Positions 34,335 to 42,295 of a stretch of DNA of 58,120 bases are shown here, in pieces. Source of the DNA: an uncultured Pseudomonadota bacterium (GTDB lineage Bacteria; Pseudomonadota; Alphaproteobacteria; Rs-D84); assembly GCA_902793005.1 (NCBI GenBank), contig CADBBQ010000008.1, positions 1 to 58,120 on the forward strand. Direction: 5' to 3'. How positions within the stretch are numbered: the first letter of the stretch is position 1; the number at the start of each line of letters is the position of its first letter. Below the pieces are notes generated by a model. The model saw only the letters and a list, made by a program, of their open reading frames with translations, had not been told where the DNA came from and made no database searches. The position numbers and the translations under genes are program-made.

Positions 34335-34562
34335 ATGACACACGAAGAAGTATGGAATGCGATTGAAAAATTTGCGGTTGAACACGGGATGTCTTGTTCG
34401 GGTCTGGCGCGGTGTGGTGGATTGGACGCGACGACATTTAACCGCAGTAAACGTTGGTCCAAATGTGGCCAGCCGCGTTGGCCGTCCAGCAACAGTATCG
34501 CCAAAATTTTAAGTGCAACCGGCACCGATTTGCACGATTTTACGAAACATATGGAACATTAA
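34335..34562 (+). CDS. Solo XRE-like helix-turn-helix protein
   Basis: The 75-residue product is a bare DNA-binding domain: VWNAIEKFAVEHGMSCSGLARCGGLDATTFNRSKRW through SSNSIAKILSATGTDLHDF, matching the N-terminal domain of alphaproteobacterial phage-type repressors that normally continue into an S24 (LexA-like) peptidase. Here a stop follows the domain and a terminator comes next, so the peptidase part is absent. The start at 34335 is set by GGGGGGA eight bases upstream; the 34314 ATG lies before that site. It may be a short regulator or a truncated repressor. Confidence 0.75.
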   Translation: MTHEEVWNAIEKFAVEHGMSCSGLARCGGLDATTFNRSKRWSKCGQPRWPSSNSIAKILSATGTDLHDFTKHMEH

Positions 34563-34585
34563 AAAACGGGCGTCGCCCGTTTTCT
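34562..34585 (+). terminator. Terminator after the HTH gene
   Basis: AAACGGGCG with CGCCCGTTT and T-rich tail directly after the stop codon. Confidence 0.85.
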
Positions 34586-34587
34586 AG

Positions 34588-34620
34588 TGTTCAGAGTTCA
34601 GTGTTCAGAGTTCAGTTGTT
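34588..34620. repeat. Seven-base-period repeat tract
   Basis: Four exact-phase units alternating GTTCAGA and GTTCAGT, ending GTTCAGTTGTT. The following 40 bases resemble 27016-27055, so it is the same element family. Confidence 0.75.
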
Positions 34621-34720
34621 GTATAATGATTGTTGTTTCTGGACATTCATTGTTTTTTATCGTGTTAGCGAACAATATGTCAACGATTCAGACAGGTGTC
34701 GTTCGTTATCACGGAAATTT

Positions 34721-35542
34721 TTATATTGCGACGATGAATATTTTTGCGCGGTTTGCCGCCGCAATCACCGCCGGTTTATCAATTACAAAGCACGTTTTTG
34801 CATTAACCACGATTCCGCGTAATTTTGCCGCAGCAACGGCGCGCACCGTGTCAACACCGATTGCTGGGATGTCGATGCGTAAATCTTGGCCGGGTTTTGT
34901 CATTTTTGCAAATACCCCCGATGCCGCCCCACGTTTTGATTTTCGCATTTCAACCACACGTTCCAGCATACGGGCCGTGCCCTCGGCGGCCTCGACTGCG
35001 AAAACTTGTTTATCGACGACGACCGATGCGCCGATATCTTGGGTTCCGATTATGTGAGAAACCTCGATTGCGCGGTCAATATTTTTTTTATCCGCCGTTG
35101 TTGGTTTGGTTTTTGTTTTGATGCCCGGCGTTTCAAAAGTCAATTCCGGTGCCACATCTTGGGCCGCGACAATTTCATAACCACGTTTTTCCAATGCTTT
35201 GTTAAATGCAACCGCCATAGAATCATACCCCCGTTGATGTTTTAATACCGATAATAATACAGATAACGACCATAAATCCGGCCGAATATCAGACAAATTT
35301 ATATGTCCCAATGCGCCGACAAATGTCAATTTGCGAATACCGCGCCGTTTGCACTCGCGTGCCGCACGACCCGCGCCGCCCAGGCGAATTACCAAATCAG
35401 GATTTAATTTTTCGTCATAAAAATTTTTCAGGCCAACAACATACACATCCCATCCCGCGCGTCGCAACGCATCGCGTGTTAATGCCGGCAACGACAGGGC
35501 GCCTGCGAATAAAGCAATTTTTTTATCTGAATTTGTTTTCAT
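34721..35542 (-). CDS. lpxI: UDP-2,3-diacylglucosamine hydrolase LpxI
   Basis: LpxI cleaves UDP-2,3-diacylglucosamine to lipid X and UMP in lipid A synthesis; it replaces LpxH in alphaproteobacteria. The 273-residue product (formerly DUF1009) has KIALFAGALSLPALTRDALRRAG at the start, the LIGHVSL-related block KLTFVGALGHINLSDIRPDL, and the C-terminal catalytic half with AIEVSHIIGTQDIGASVVVDK, EGTARMLERV, KMTKPGQDLRIDIPAIGVDTV and AAKLRGIVVNA. Length is normal. It stands alone here rather than in an lpxA-lpxI-lpxB cluster. No ribosome site; a promoter abuts the ATG. Confidence 0.93.
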   Translation of the reverse strand: MKTNSDKKIALFAGALSLPALTRDALRRAGWDVYVVGLKNFYDEKLNPDLVIRLGGAGRAARECKRRGIRKLTFVGALGHINLSDIRPDLWSLSVLLSVLKHQRGYDSMAVAFNKALEKRGYEIVAAQDVAPELTFETPGIKTKTKPTTADKKNIDRAIEVSHIIGTQDIGASVVVDKQVFAVEAAEGTARMLERVVEMRKSKRGAASGVFAKMTKPGQDLRIDIPAIGVDTVRAVAAAKLRGIVVNAKTCFVIDKPAVIAAANRAKIFIVAI

Positions 35543-35549
35543 AATTTAT

Positions 35550-35578
35550 ATGATATGCAGAAAACAACTTGGAATCAA
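35550..35578 (-). promoter_or_regulatory. Start-abutting promoter of lpxI
   Basis: Minus strand: TTGATT (35573-35578), 17-base spacer, TATCAT (35550-35555), seven bases to ATG. ATG through -10 is identical to uvrC. Confidence 0.55.
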
Positions 35579-35618
35579 CCAAAATTATGATACAGTTGAT
35601 TTGTAAAAAGGTTAAATT

Positions 35619-36545
35619 ATGACAAAATGTCCGTTTTTTGGATTGTGTGGTGGGTGCAAGTATGATTTTACGGCACCTGAATACAGAACGCAAAAATTAT
35701 GCGATTTGCCGCGTGATGTGGTGGATGCGCCGGTGTGGGGAGCGGTGGGCGCGCGGCGACGGGCGGATTTTGTGGCGCGGCCCGGGCATTTTGGGTTTTA
35801 TAAGTCTGGCTCGCACGATATTGTTGATATTCAAAATTGTCCGAATATGTTGGCGGATATAAATGCGATTTTGCCGTCATTGGCATCGTTGCCGTGGCGT
35901 GGTGAATCATCGGTATTGGTGACACGGTGCGACAATGGAATTGTTGTAAATGTGTCGTCCGATGTGCCGTATACCGGCCCAGATATGCGGACGGCGGTGC
36001 AAAAATTACCGGCGGGGATAATTCGGTTTACTTGGAACGGTGTGGCGTTGCGGGAATATATTGTGCCGGAAATATCGTTTGGTGATACGACGGTGCCGTT
36101 TTTGGATTCTGGATTTTTACAGCCGACAACCGAGACCGAGGCCGGATTGCGTCAAATGGTTGTGGATGCGGCGACGGGCGCGACGCGGGTTGCAGATTTG
36201 TTTTGCGGGATGGGGAACTTTACATTTGCGACAGGTGCCGATGGATTTGATATTGTTGGGGTTGGCACTCGGCGCGATTTGTTCAAACGGCCTTTATCGG
36301 CGCGACAGTTGAATTTGTATGATGTTGTGATTATGGACCCGCCGCGTGCCGGTGCATTTGCACAAACCAAAGAATTGGCCAAGTCAAATGTTCGACGTGT
36401 GATATATGTGTCTTGCAATCCGGCGACGTGGTCGCGGGACAGGGCGGTATTGGTGCGTGCGGGATATAAAATGACGAAATGCGTCCCGGTTGACCAATTT
36501 GTCGGCACCGCACATTGGGAAATATTTTCCGTGTTTGATAAATAG
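35619..36545 (+). CDS. RlmD/TrmA-family RNA uracil-5-methyltransferase
   Basis: These SAM enzymes methylate C5 of uracil in 23S rRNA or tRNA. The 308-residue product opens with MTKCPFFGLCGGC, which with a later NCPNM Cys gives the four ligands of the RlmD [4Fe-4S] cluster. The catalytic half has VADLFCGMGNFTF (SAM site), MDPPRAGA and VSCNPATWSRD with the nucleophilic Cys. It lacks the N-terminal TRAM domain of E. coli RlmD and is about 120 residues shorter. Ribosome-site AAAAGG precedes the ATG. Exact target base cannot be set from sequence. Confidence 0.85.
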   Translation: MTKCPFFGLCGGCKYDFTAPEYRTQKLCDLPRDVVDAPVWGAVGARRRADFVARPGHFGFYKSGSHDIVDIQNCPNMLADINAILPSLASLPWRGESSVLVTRCDNGIVVNVSSDVPYTGPDMRTAVQKLPAGIIRFTWNGVALREYIVPEISFGDTTVPFLDSGFLQPTTETEAGLRQMVVDAATGATRVADLFCGMGNFTFATGADGFDIVGVGTRRDLFKRPLSARQLNLYDVVIMDPPRAGAFAQTKELAKSNVRRVIYVSCNPATWSRDRAVLVRAGYKMTKCVPVDQFVGTAHWEIFSVFDK

Positions 36546-36547
36546 GA

Positions 36548-37000
36548 TTAGGCCACCTGGAATCCCCATTTGTTTTCGGTCAGTTGCAACATTATTTCGT
36601 GATTTTTTGCATCGTTTTGGACGTTCATTTCGTTGATGACCGCGACGATTTCGGCACGTTTTTTACTGATAATTTCGTTTGCATATGCACGGAACAATGC
36701 CTCGTACGGAGTGTCGGCATTGGTTTCGCCCTTTTCTATGCGTGCAACAGTTTGGTCAGAAACATTAAAAATCTGGGCCAACATTGATTGGGTTAATTTC
36801 ATTTCTTTGCGCAAGAATTTAAATTCTTGGGGCAATAACCGCATTGGTTTGTTTATAAGTGTTTCCGCGATTGTTTTGTGCAGATTATCCACGTTTTGTA
36901 TAGATACTGCATCACCGTAATCGGTGTGTGATATCGTGTATCCGTTCATCAGGTATATATTTTGTAATCCGCATAAAGTATAGTGATATTTTTTTTTCAT
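36548..37000 (-). CDS. HTH antitoxin of a DUF4258 toxin-antitoxin pair
   Basis: The 150-residue product has an N-terminal part YHYTLCGLQNIYLMNGYTI with a single Cys, and an XRE-type helix-turn-helix at about 60-92 (FLRKEMKLTQSMLAQIFNVSDQTVARIEKGETN), then a helical tail. This layout recurs downstream of DUF4258 toxins. I chose the ATG at 37000, which shares its A with the last base of the toxin TAA (TAATG); the frame's GTG at 37015 lies inside the toxin. The stop lies two bases from the convergent methyltransferase stop. It likely binds the palindrome at 37329-37343. Confidence 0.82.
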   Translation of the reverse strand: MKKKYHYTLCGLQNIYLMNGYTISHTDYGDAVSIQNVDNLHKTIAETLINKPMRLLPQEFKFLRKEMKLTQSMLAQIFNVSDQTVARIEKGETNADTPYEALFRAYANEIISKKRAEIVAVINEMNVQNDAKNHEIMLQLTENKWGFQVA

Positions 37001-37326
37001 TAGTATATTTTCCACATTATTGTTATTACCAGTAATTTTTCATTGTTTATTATGATTGTTATTGCGGCGGCTGTCCTGGTATCGACAACACGTGCAATTT
37101 TGTATTTATATTCTTGTGTTTCAGCATTGTATTCGGGTTCGTCATCAACATACCCGTTTCGTAACAATTCCAACAAATCACGCATAGAAAAATCGCGTTC
37201 TTGCATTCGCTCAATTGTATGGTCCGTGATGGCGACGTTACCAGAATCCATTGCAATTTCGCGTATTTTATTCGTGGCGTCTGTCGGTGACAACGGTTTT
37301 TGAAACTTTATAACTTTTGTTTTCAT
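37000..37326 (-). CDS. DUF4258 toxin of a toxin-antitoxin pair
   Basis: The 108-residue product has the DUF4258 core: ITDHTIERMQERDFSMRDLLELLRNGYV followed by a beta hairpin YKYKIARVV and AAAITIIINNEKLLVITIMW, a RelE/ParE-like fold with the HTIERMQER motif that in this family is thought to act on RNA. The toxin precedes the antitoxin, as in HigBA and MqsRA. Two ATGs are possible (37335 or 37326); the second is ten bases from the -10, and the first lies inside the operator. No ribosome site is seen. Target is unknown. Confidence 0.82.
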   Translation of the reverse strand: MKTKVIKFQKPLSPTDATNKIREIAMDSGNVAITDHTIERMQERDFSMRDLLELLRNGYVDDEPEYNAETQEYKYKIARVVDTRTAAAITIIINNEKLLVITIMWKIY

Positions 37327-37328
37327 AT

Positions 37329-37365
37329 CTATCATTATGATAGGTTGTTTTTAGACAAAAGTCAA
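37329..37365 (-). promoter_or_regulatory. Promoter and palindromic operator of the toxin-antitoxin pair
   Basis: Minus strand: TTGACT (37360-37365), 17-base spacer, TATCAT (37337-37342). The -10 is half of a perfect palindrome CTATCAT-n-ATGATAG (37329-37343), the expected binding site for the HTH antitoxin. The toxin start is ten bases or fewer downstream. Confidence 0.7.
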
Positions 37366-37370
37366 GTAAA

Positions 37371-37394
37371 AAAATCCCCCGGATGGGGGATGGG
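37371..37394 (-). terminator. Terminator of the 37427-38716 gene
   Basis: Minus strand: TCCCCC with GGGGGA, loop ATCC, then seven T. Confidence 0.8.
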
Positions 37395-37426
37395 AAAATA
37401 ACATATTTTGCTTGTTTTTTTATGGA

Positions 37427-38716
37427 TTACAGGTCTGCGTTCAAGCCATCTGTTTCCATATTTGTCCATTCATAGACTGGGGTGCTACCGTTCATAACCA
37501 TGGTCAGAACGCACGGACTACCTACTTTGCAGTTGGATGACCCGTCGCCACCCCTTGTGTTGATTTCGGATAGTCCGGCATTCATTGCTTTGTCGTAATC
37601 TAAGATTCCTTTGGCTGCAGCAACTTGACCGTTGGTTTGGGTGACTTGTACCACTGCTTGGCCATTACCGGTGTTTTGGGCTGCTGTCAAATCCAAACCC
37701 TCAACAGTGGTTGCGTTATCATCGGCTTTCTTTTCCAATTTACCCAAGGCAACATTTAAAGTATCTGTTGCTGCCAGGTTCCTGTCGGCTCCTGTTGCTG
37801 ATGATATCGTGTAGCCTGTGATTGCACCCATTTTATTGGTTGTGATTGCTGCGTTGTCTGCAACACCAGCATTTGTGATTTGACCTTCGGTTACTGCAAT
37901 TATACCGTCTGTTTCTGTGACCGCTACAACGGGACGTCCATCAACGTGATCGCCTGAGGCAATTGTGTAGTCCAACGCACTGGTTCCAGCACCGACGGCG
38001 GCTGTGATACGGCTTTCAACTGCACTTAATGTTGGGACATATTTATCTTCTTCTCCTCTTTTTGCTGCTTTGGCAAGTGCTTTTTCGGCCTCGGTCTCGC
38101 CCGCTTCGCTTGCCTCGTTCCACGCCTTTGTTGAATCTCCTTGTTTTACGATAAAGTCTGTTTTTGGCATTGTGACACTGCTGTCTGCGATTTTATCAGT
38201 CGTCACCGCACCATTTTTAATCTTGTTCGTCTCAACCGCATCAGTTGCTAGTTTGGCGGCTGTTACTGCGCTATCGGCTATTTTACCTTCGGCGACTGCA
38301 CCATTGGTGATATCGTTTGTGTTAACGGTTCCACTGGTGACCGCAACTTGACCGTCAGTTTGGGTTACGGTTTTAATAACCCCGGTTTGTTCCTCGGCGG
38401 TTAAATCCAATGCATTAATCGCATCAGTTGCACCAGACGTAATTGCGCTTGCGACAGCACCAGAAGTAACCAGATTAGTAGAATTTGCAGTTACGGTAGA
38501 ATCAATTCCTGTATAGTCGACTGTTCCGGCGGTTGATGTTGCGGTAACAACTTTACCCGCCGTGGCGCCACCGCCCAAGTTATCTTGTTTCGTGTTATCA
38601 CGTGCGTCGACGTATGCCTTGGACGCGATGATTGTTGCGTCGGTTGCTGCGTATGCGCCGCCCATCCCCAATATGGATGCCATTACGCCGCAAAAGGCCA
38701 GGTTTCTGATTTTCAT
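37427..38716 (-). CDS. Secreted tail-fibre-like surface protein
   Basis: The start at 38716 opens a signal peptide (MKIRNLAFCGVMASILGMGGAYA) behind AAAGGGAAAATAAC. The 429-residue product continues with TIIASKAYVDARDNTKQDNL, then Ala/Thr/Val-rich repeats such as ITNGAVAEGKIADSAVTAAKLATDAVETNKIKNGAV, typical of beta-helical fibre shafts, and ends with a Cys pair CKVGSPC and VYEW. Homology to the gene at 40209-41147 is clear at both ends. It is divergent from that gene, with the repeat and GIY-YIG cassette between them. Phage tail-fibre resemblance is compositional; no other phage gene is near. Confidence 0.78.
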   Translation of the reverse strand: MKIRNLAFCGVMASILGMGGAYAATDATIIASKAYVDARDNTKQDNLGGGATAGKVVTATSTAGTVDYTGIDSTVTANSTNLVTSGAVASAITSGATDAINALDLTAEEQTGVIKTVTQTDGQVAVTSGTVNTNDITNGAVAEGKIADSAVTAAKLATDAVETNKIKNGAVTTDKIADSSVTMPKTDFIVKQGDSTKAWNEASEAGETEAEKALAKAAKRGEEDKYVPTLSAVESRITAAVGAGTSALDYTIASGDHVDGRPVVAVTETDGIIAVTEGQITNAGVADNAAITTNKMGAITGYTISSATGADRNLAATDTLNVALGKLEKKADDNATTVEGLDLTAAQNTGNGQAVVQVTQTNGQVAAAKGILDYDKAMNAGLSEINTRGGDGSSNCKVGSPCVLTMVMNGSTPVYEWTNMETDGLNADL

Positions 38717-38831
38717 GTTATTTTCCCTTTGTTTTTGTTTGTTTGTTTGTATTGTTGTGGGGGGTGGACGGTGCGTTCGCACCGACAAATTGCCTTTATG
38801 CAGATTGTCCCTTCCCACATTTGTTATACAT

Positions 38832-38860
38832 ATTATATCACATTTTTTGTATAGACGCAA
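38832..38860 (-). promoter_or_regulatory. Promoter of the 38716 surface gene
   Basis: Minus strand: TTGCGT (38855-38860), 17-base spacer, TATAAT (38832-38837), giving a leader of about 110 bases. The rest of the 346-base gap to copy B holds only a GCGC-rich patch (38907-38951). Confidence 0.6.
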
Positions 38861-39062
38861 ATCGCAGAATAATTTTTTTGTTAAATTTTTTGTTGTCTGG
38901 TGCGTGGCGCGAAAATTTTGCGCGCGCGCCGGAATTTCGCGCGTTTGCGCGTGGTTGTTGGGTGGCGGGATTTTATGTTTTTAAAAAAATCAAGTGATTT
39001 TTTTTCGCATTTTGTATTGGCATCCGTCTGTGCATCCGCACAGCCGCGATTGTGTCCGTCTG

Positions 39063-39321
39063 TTTGCCAAACCCGACAAAACGCAAACGCGTTTTGTCAT
39101 CCTGAGCGAAGTCGAAAGCGGTCGTTAGACCGCGGGGATCTGGGGTTTGGCAAGGACAAATAAGTTGGCGCGGCGGCGCCAGGGCATCAAATATGCCTGG
39201 ATCCGCGCTCGCGAAACGCTCGCTTTCGACTGCGTTCGATTACTTATGGGGCATAAGCCCCAACATAATCTCACTCCGCTCAGGATGACAAAAGCCAGTG
39301 GCTTTTGTCCGGTTTGGCAAA
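39063..39321. repeat. Hairpin-ended dispersed repeat, copy B
   Basis: Terminal inverted repeats TTTGCCAAACCCGACAAAA (39063-39081) and TTTTGTCCGGTTTGGCAAA (39303-39321) match with one difference. Subterminal hairpins, GCGGTC/GACCGC, GGCGC/GCGCC and GGGGC/GCCCC (39248-39261) are present. In copy A the last stem is GGAA/TTCC, so both arms changed together. Confidence 0.9.
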
Positions 39322-39329
39322 TAGAAAAT

Positions 39330-39632
39330 TCAAATCACCGGTATATCAATCCAATCTGGATTCATTGATTCTATTAAATATTTCTTTTTATCTCTGGTCC
39401 ATCGTTTCAACTGTTTTTCACGCGCAATCGCCACATTGATATATTGATAAATCTCGATATAAACCAATGTGTGTACGTTATATCGTGCGGTAAAACTGTT
39501 TTTGATTATGTTGTTTTTATGTTCCCAAACACGGCGCACGATATTATCCGTCACCCCGATATACAACACACCATCAGGTTTGGATGCCATAATATAAACA
39601 TAATATTTATGTTGAACAAAATCAGATTTCAT
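39330..39632 (-). CDS. Small GIY-YIG nuclease-domain protein
   Basis: The 100-residue product is a bare GIY-YIG domain of the COG2827 type: YYVYIMASKP for GIY, LYIGVTDN for YIG, the Arg in VRRVWEHKN and the catalytic Glu in AIAREKQLKRW. UvrC-like damage recognition domains are absent. The stop is eight bases from repeat copy B and the start 63 bases from copy C. I chose ATG 39632, where homology begins; the frame extends to 39659. A role in moving or maintaining the flanking repeats is inference. Confidence 0.88.
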   Translation of the reverse strand: MKSDFVQHKYYVYIMASKPDGVLYIGVTDNIVRRVWEHKNNIIKNSFTARYNVHTLVYIEIYQYINVAIAREKQLKRWTRDKKKYLIESMNPDWIDIPVI

Positions 39633-39695
39633 AATTATCAGGTTAAAACACACAAACAAAAACGCAATGTATTTTTGTTATGGTGTGTTCGTCTG

Positions 39696-39957
39696 TTTGC
39701 CAAACCCGACAAAACGCGTTTGCGTTTTGTCATCCTGAGCGAAGTCGAAAGTCAGACGCGATAGCGGATGACGCGGATCTGGGGTTTGGCAAAGGCAAAC
39801 AAGTTGGCGCGGATGCGCCAAAGCATCAAATATGCCTGGATCCGCGCTCGCGAAACGCTCGCTTTCGACTGCGTTCGATTACTTATGGGGCACAAGCCCC
39901 AACATAATCTCACTCCGCTCAGGATGACAAAAAAACGCAGATGCGTTTTTTCTGTTT
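39696..39957. repeat. Hairpin-ended dispersed repeat, copy C
   Basis: Same orientation as copy B. The left hairpin tip and the segment at 39748-39773 differ from A and B, and the right hairpin reads AAAAAACGC/GCGTTTTTT, but the core from GATCTGGGGTTTGGCAA to CACTCCGCTCAGGATG is nearly identical. Confidence 0.88.
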
Positions 39958-40208
39958 GGATTGTGGGTGGGGTGGAATAGGGTTGTATATACAAAAAATT
40001 TGAAAATTTTTTAAAAAATTATGCACTAAAAATCCCGGAAATCTGCGTGGTTGCAAAAATATTTTAATTTTTTTTCATTTTTTTAATTTTTTTGCTTGCG
40101 TATATACATTGAAAGTTGCTATATAATGTAATGACAATGTTGGAGGTATATATTTTTCGCGATATTTGTCCCCAGCATCGGTCACACACACAAACGAAGG
40201 AAAAGGAA

Positions 40209-41147
40209 ATGAAATTTAAAAATGTTGCCTGGGCGGGTATGTTGTTTTCTGTATTTGCCTGGGGCGGACACGCGTGGGCGGATGCCACGGTTATTGCGTC
40301 CAAGGCCTATGTCGATGCCAAGGATGCGTTAAAGCAAGATAAATTGAAAACCGGAGCGGGCGGAAATGTTACGGTCAGTGCCGGGAATGGTAATGCCAGC
40401 ACCGCGATTACCGGCGTTACGGCCAGTGGGGACGGTACATTGACATTTACCACACAAACAATCCAATCTTCGTCGGCGACGGATTATATCAGCGACGGGA
40501 CAAACGCGTTGGAGTTGACCAGTGCCACAGACAAGGCACCGTCTGTCAAGGCGGTTATTGGTGCGGCGGCAACCACGGCCCCTGTGTCTGTTGCAAATGG
40601 TACGGCAACAATTACGGCGGGGGATGATAAACATTTTATTACATCCAAGGCGGTTGGTACTGCATTTAATAACTTGGATGCCACAGGTGTTGACGGCAGT
40701 TCGGATGCGGAGACAACGGCCAATCGTGGAAAACCGGTTGTTGCGGTTAGTCAGACAAATGGTTTGATTACGGCAGAACTGGGAACGGTTACGGTAAATG
40801 GTATCGCAAATGGTGCGGTGACAGTGGACAAACTGGCAACTGATGCGGTTGTGACGGACAAGATTAAAGATGAGGCGGTGACAAGTGAAAAAATCGCAAA
40901 TGGAACAATTACAGATGTCGATGTCAAAGACGGCGCATTAAAATATCAAAATGATATGAATAATACAAAATTGCTTGATATTAATACGGGGGCGGCGCCG
41001 GCAAATGATGTTTGTACCGAGGCGGTGCCGTGTATGCTGACATATTACAGAAAGGGTGGCAAGGTTTATACCCGTTGGTCACCACTGGCGGCCGAGGGAT
41101 TGACGCCTGCGGCGGTCGAGACTGATGCGGGTTCGCCGGCATCGTAA
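40209..41147 (+). CDS. Secreted tail-fibre-like surface protein
   Basis: The start at 40209 follows AAGGAAAAGGAA and opens a signal peptide (MKFKNVAWAGMLFSVFAWGGHAWA). The 312-residue product then has ATVIASKAYVDAKDALKQDKL, Ala/Thr/Val-rich shaft repeats (VNGIANGAVTVDKLATDAVVTDKIKDEAVTSEKIANGTI), and a C-terminal domain with LLDINTG, the Cys pair CTEAVPC and YTRWSPLAAEGL. It is a paralog of the divergent gene at 37427-38716. A -10 TATAAT lies at 40122-40127, giving a leader of about 75 bases. Confidence 0.78.
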   Translation: MKFKNVAWAGMLFSVFAWGGHAWADATVIASKAYVDAKDALKQDKLKTGAGGNVTVSAGNGNASTAITGVTASGDGTLTFTTQTIQSSSATDYISDGTNALELTSATDKAPSVKAVIGAAATTAPVSVANGTATITAGDDKHFITSKAVGTAFNNLDATGVDGSSDAETTANRGKPVVAVSQTNGLITAELGTVTVNGIANGAVTVDKLATDAVVTDKIKDEAVTSEKIANGTITDVDVKDGALKYQNDMNNTKLLDINTGAAPANDVCTEAVPCMLTYYRKGGKVYTRWSPLAAEGLTPAAVETDAGSPAS

Positions 41148-41175
41148 TATAAAAATTAAAAATTCGTTTGTATGG

Positions 41176-41201
41176 CCCCGTGCATTTGCACGGGGATTTT
41201 T
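41176..41201 (+). terminator. Intrinsic terminator
   Basis: CCCCGTGCA with TGCACGGGG, two-base loop plus closing pairs, ATTTTTG tail. Confidence 0.85.
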
Positions 41202-41266
41202 GTGTTTCGGTGTGGTGCTTGAATATTAAAAATGGTATGATATACTGGTTCAAAAAAGGGTTTATT

Positions 41267-41614
41267 ATGCGGCAATTAAACAATCGAAATTCGCCACGGG
41301 GGAATCGTATCGCGGCCAAAGTGCAAACTTTGGTGGCGGAAATTTTGCGCGACAAATATATGGATGACCCGGTTTTGGCGGGTGTTAATTTGTCGGGGGC
41401 GGATTCGCACGGGGGACTGAGTTTTGTGAAGTTGTATTTTTATGTTGCGGGTGATGTGGCGACGGCACAAAAACGTCTGGACGAGGTAACACGTGCAATT
41501 CGGTTCGAATTGGCGGCGCGGATGAATCAAAAATACACACCGGAAATTAAGTTCGTTTATGATGATACTTTGGTGCGTGCCGAAAGAATCGAAAAATTGT
41601 TGTCTGAAATATAA
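41267..41614 (+). CDS. rbfA: Ribosome-binding factor A
   Basis: RbfA is a KH-fold factor that matures the 5' end of 16S rRNA on the 30S subunit. The 115-residue product has RIAAKVQTLVAEILRDKYMDDP, VNLSGADSHGGLSFVKLYFYV and the conserved C-terminal PEIKFVYDDTLVRAERIEKLL. The start at 41267 follows AAAAAGGG; the longer frame to 41168 overlaps the upstream terminator. It usually follows infB, but here it begins a run with a membrane protein and lepA. Confidence 0.93.
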   Translation: MRQLNNRNSPRGNRIAAKVQTLVAEILRDKYMDDPVLAGVNLSGADSHGGLSFVKLYFYVAGDVATAQKRLDEVTRAIRFELAARMNQKYTPEIKFVYDDTLVRAERIEKLLSEI

Positions 41615-41627
41615 TAGGGGGCAGGGG

Positions 41628-42200
41628 ATGAAAATTGGAGAGTTTATGTTAAGCAAGGCCGATACGCGTATGTATTCGGTTTTTGTGTTTCTGATGACGG
41701 TGGCGGAATCAATTTTCTTGTTCGTCCCGCCCGAGGTTTTTATGACGCCACCAATTGTGGCAAATAAAAAGCGCGCCGTGCCAACGGTAATTGCGGCGTC
41801 TGTTGGGTCTGTGGTTGGTGGTGCGATTTCGTATATGATTGGATTGTGGCTGTTTGATACGGTTGGGGTTTGGTTGATAGAAAACTTTGCGTCCGCTGCA
41901 CAATTTCAATTGGCCCAAGATTTATTTATTAAACACGGTGTGTTTATTATTTTAATGACTGCGGTGACGCCGGTGCCGTATAAATTGATGGCGATTTGTG
42001 CCGGGTTTATGGGATTTTCGGCGTGGGTGTTTTTGGGGTTGTCGGCGGTGTTTCGGACCGGGCGATTTGCAATTGTGGGTTATTTGCTGTGGCGGTTCCA
42101 AGAACAGGCCAATGCGATTGTTAAAAAATATTTCTGGCAATTGACCGCGGCGGCGATTTTGATTGCCGGTGTTGGTATTTTGTGTATGTTCGCAATGTAG
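41628..42200 (+). CDS. SNARE-associated (DedA/YqaA-like) membrane protein
   Basis: DedA-superfamily proteins are polytopic inner-membrane proteins tied to lipid flipping and envelope homeostasis. The 190-residue product has four or five hydrophobic helices, the FVPPEVFMTPPIV re-entrant segment, VVGGAISYMIGLWLFD and FIKHGVFIILMTAVTPVPYKLMAICAGFM, matching the YqaA group. Two starts are plausible: ATG 41628 after AGGGGGC and ATG 41646 after TTGGAGAG; the choice changes six residues. It begins 13 bases after rbfA and is probably co-transcribed. Confidence 0.82.
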   Translation: MKIGEFMLSKADTRMYSVFVFLMTVAESIFLFVPPEVFMTPPIVANKKRAVPTVIAASVGSVVGGAISYMIGLWLFDTVGVWLIENFASAAQFQLAQDLFIKHGVFIILMTAVTPVPYKLMAICAGFMGFSAWVFLGLSAVFRTGRFAIVGYLLWRFQEQANAIVKKYFWQLTAAAILIAGVGILCMFAM

Positions 42201-42295
42201 GTTAATCTGTACAGTTCAAAGCATAATTGTGTATCATTATTTTATTGAAATATATAATATACTGGGTTATCATTGCCGCAGAAAGGTGTTTTTAT

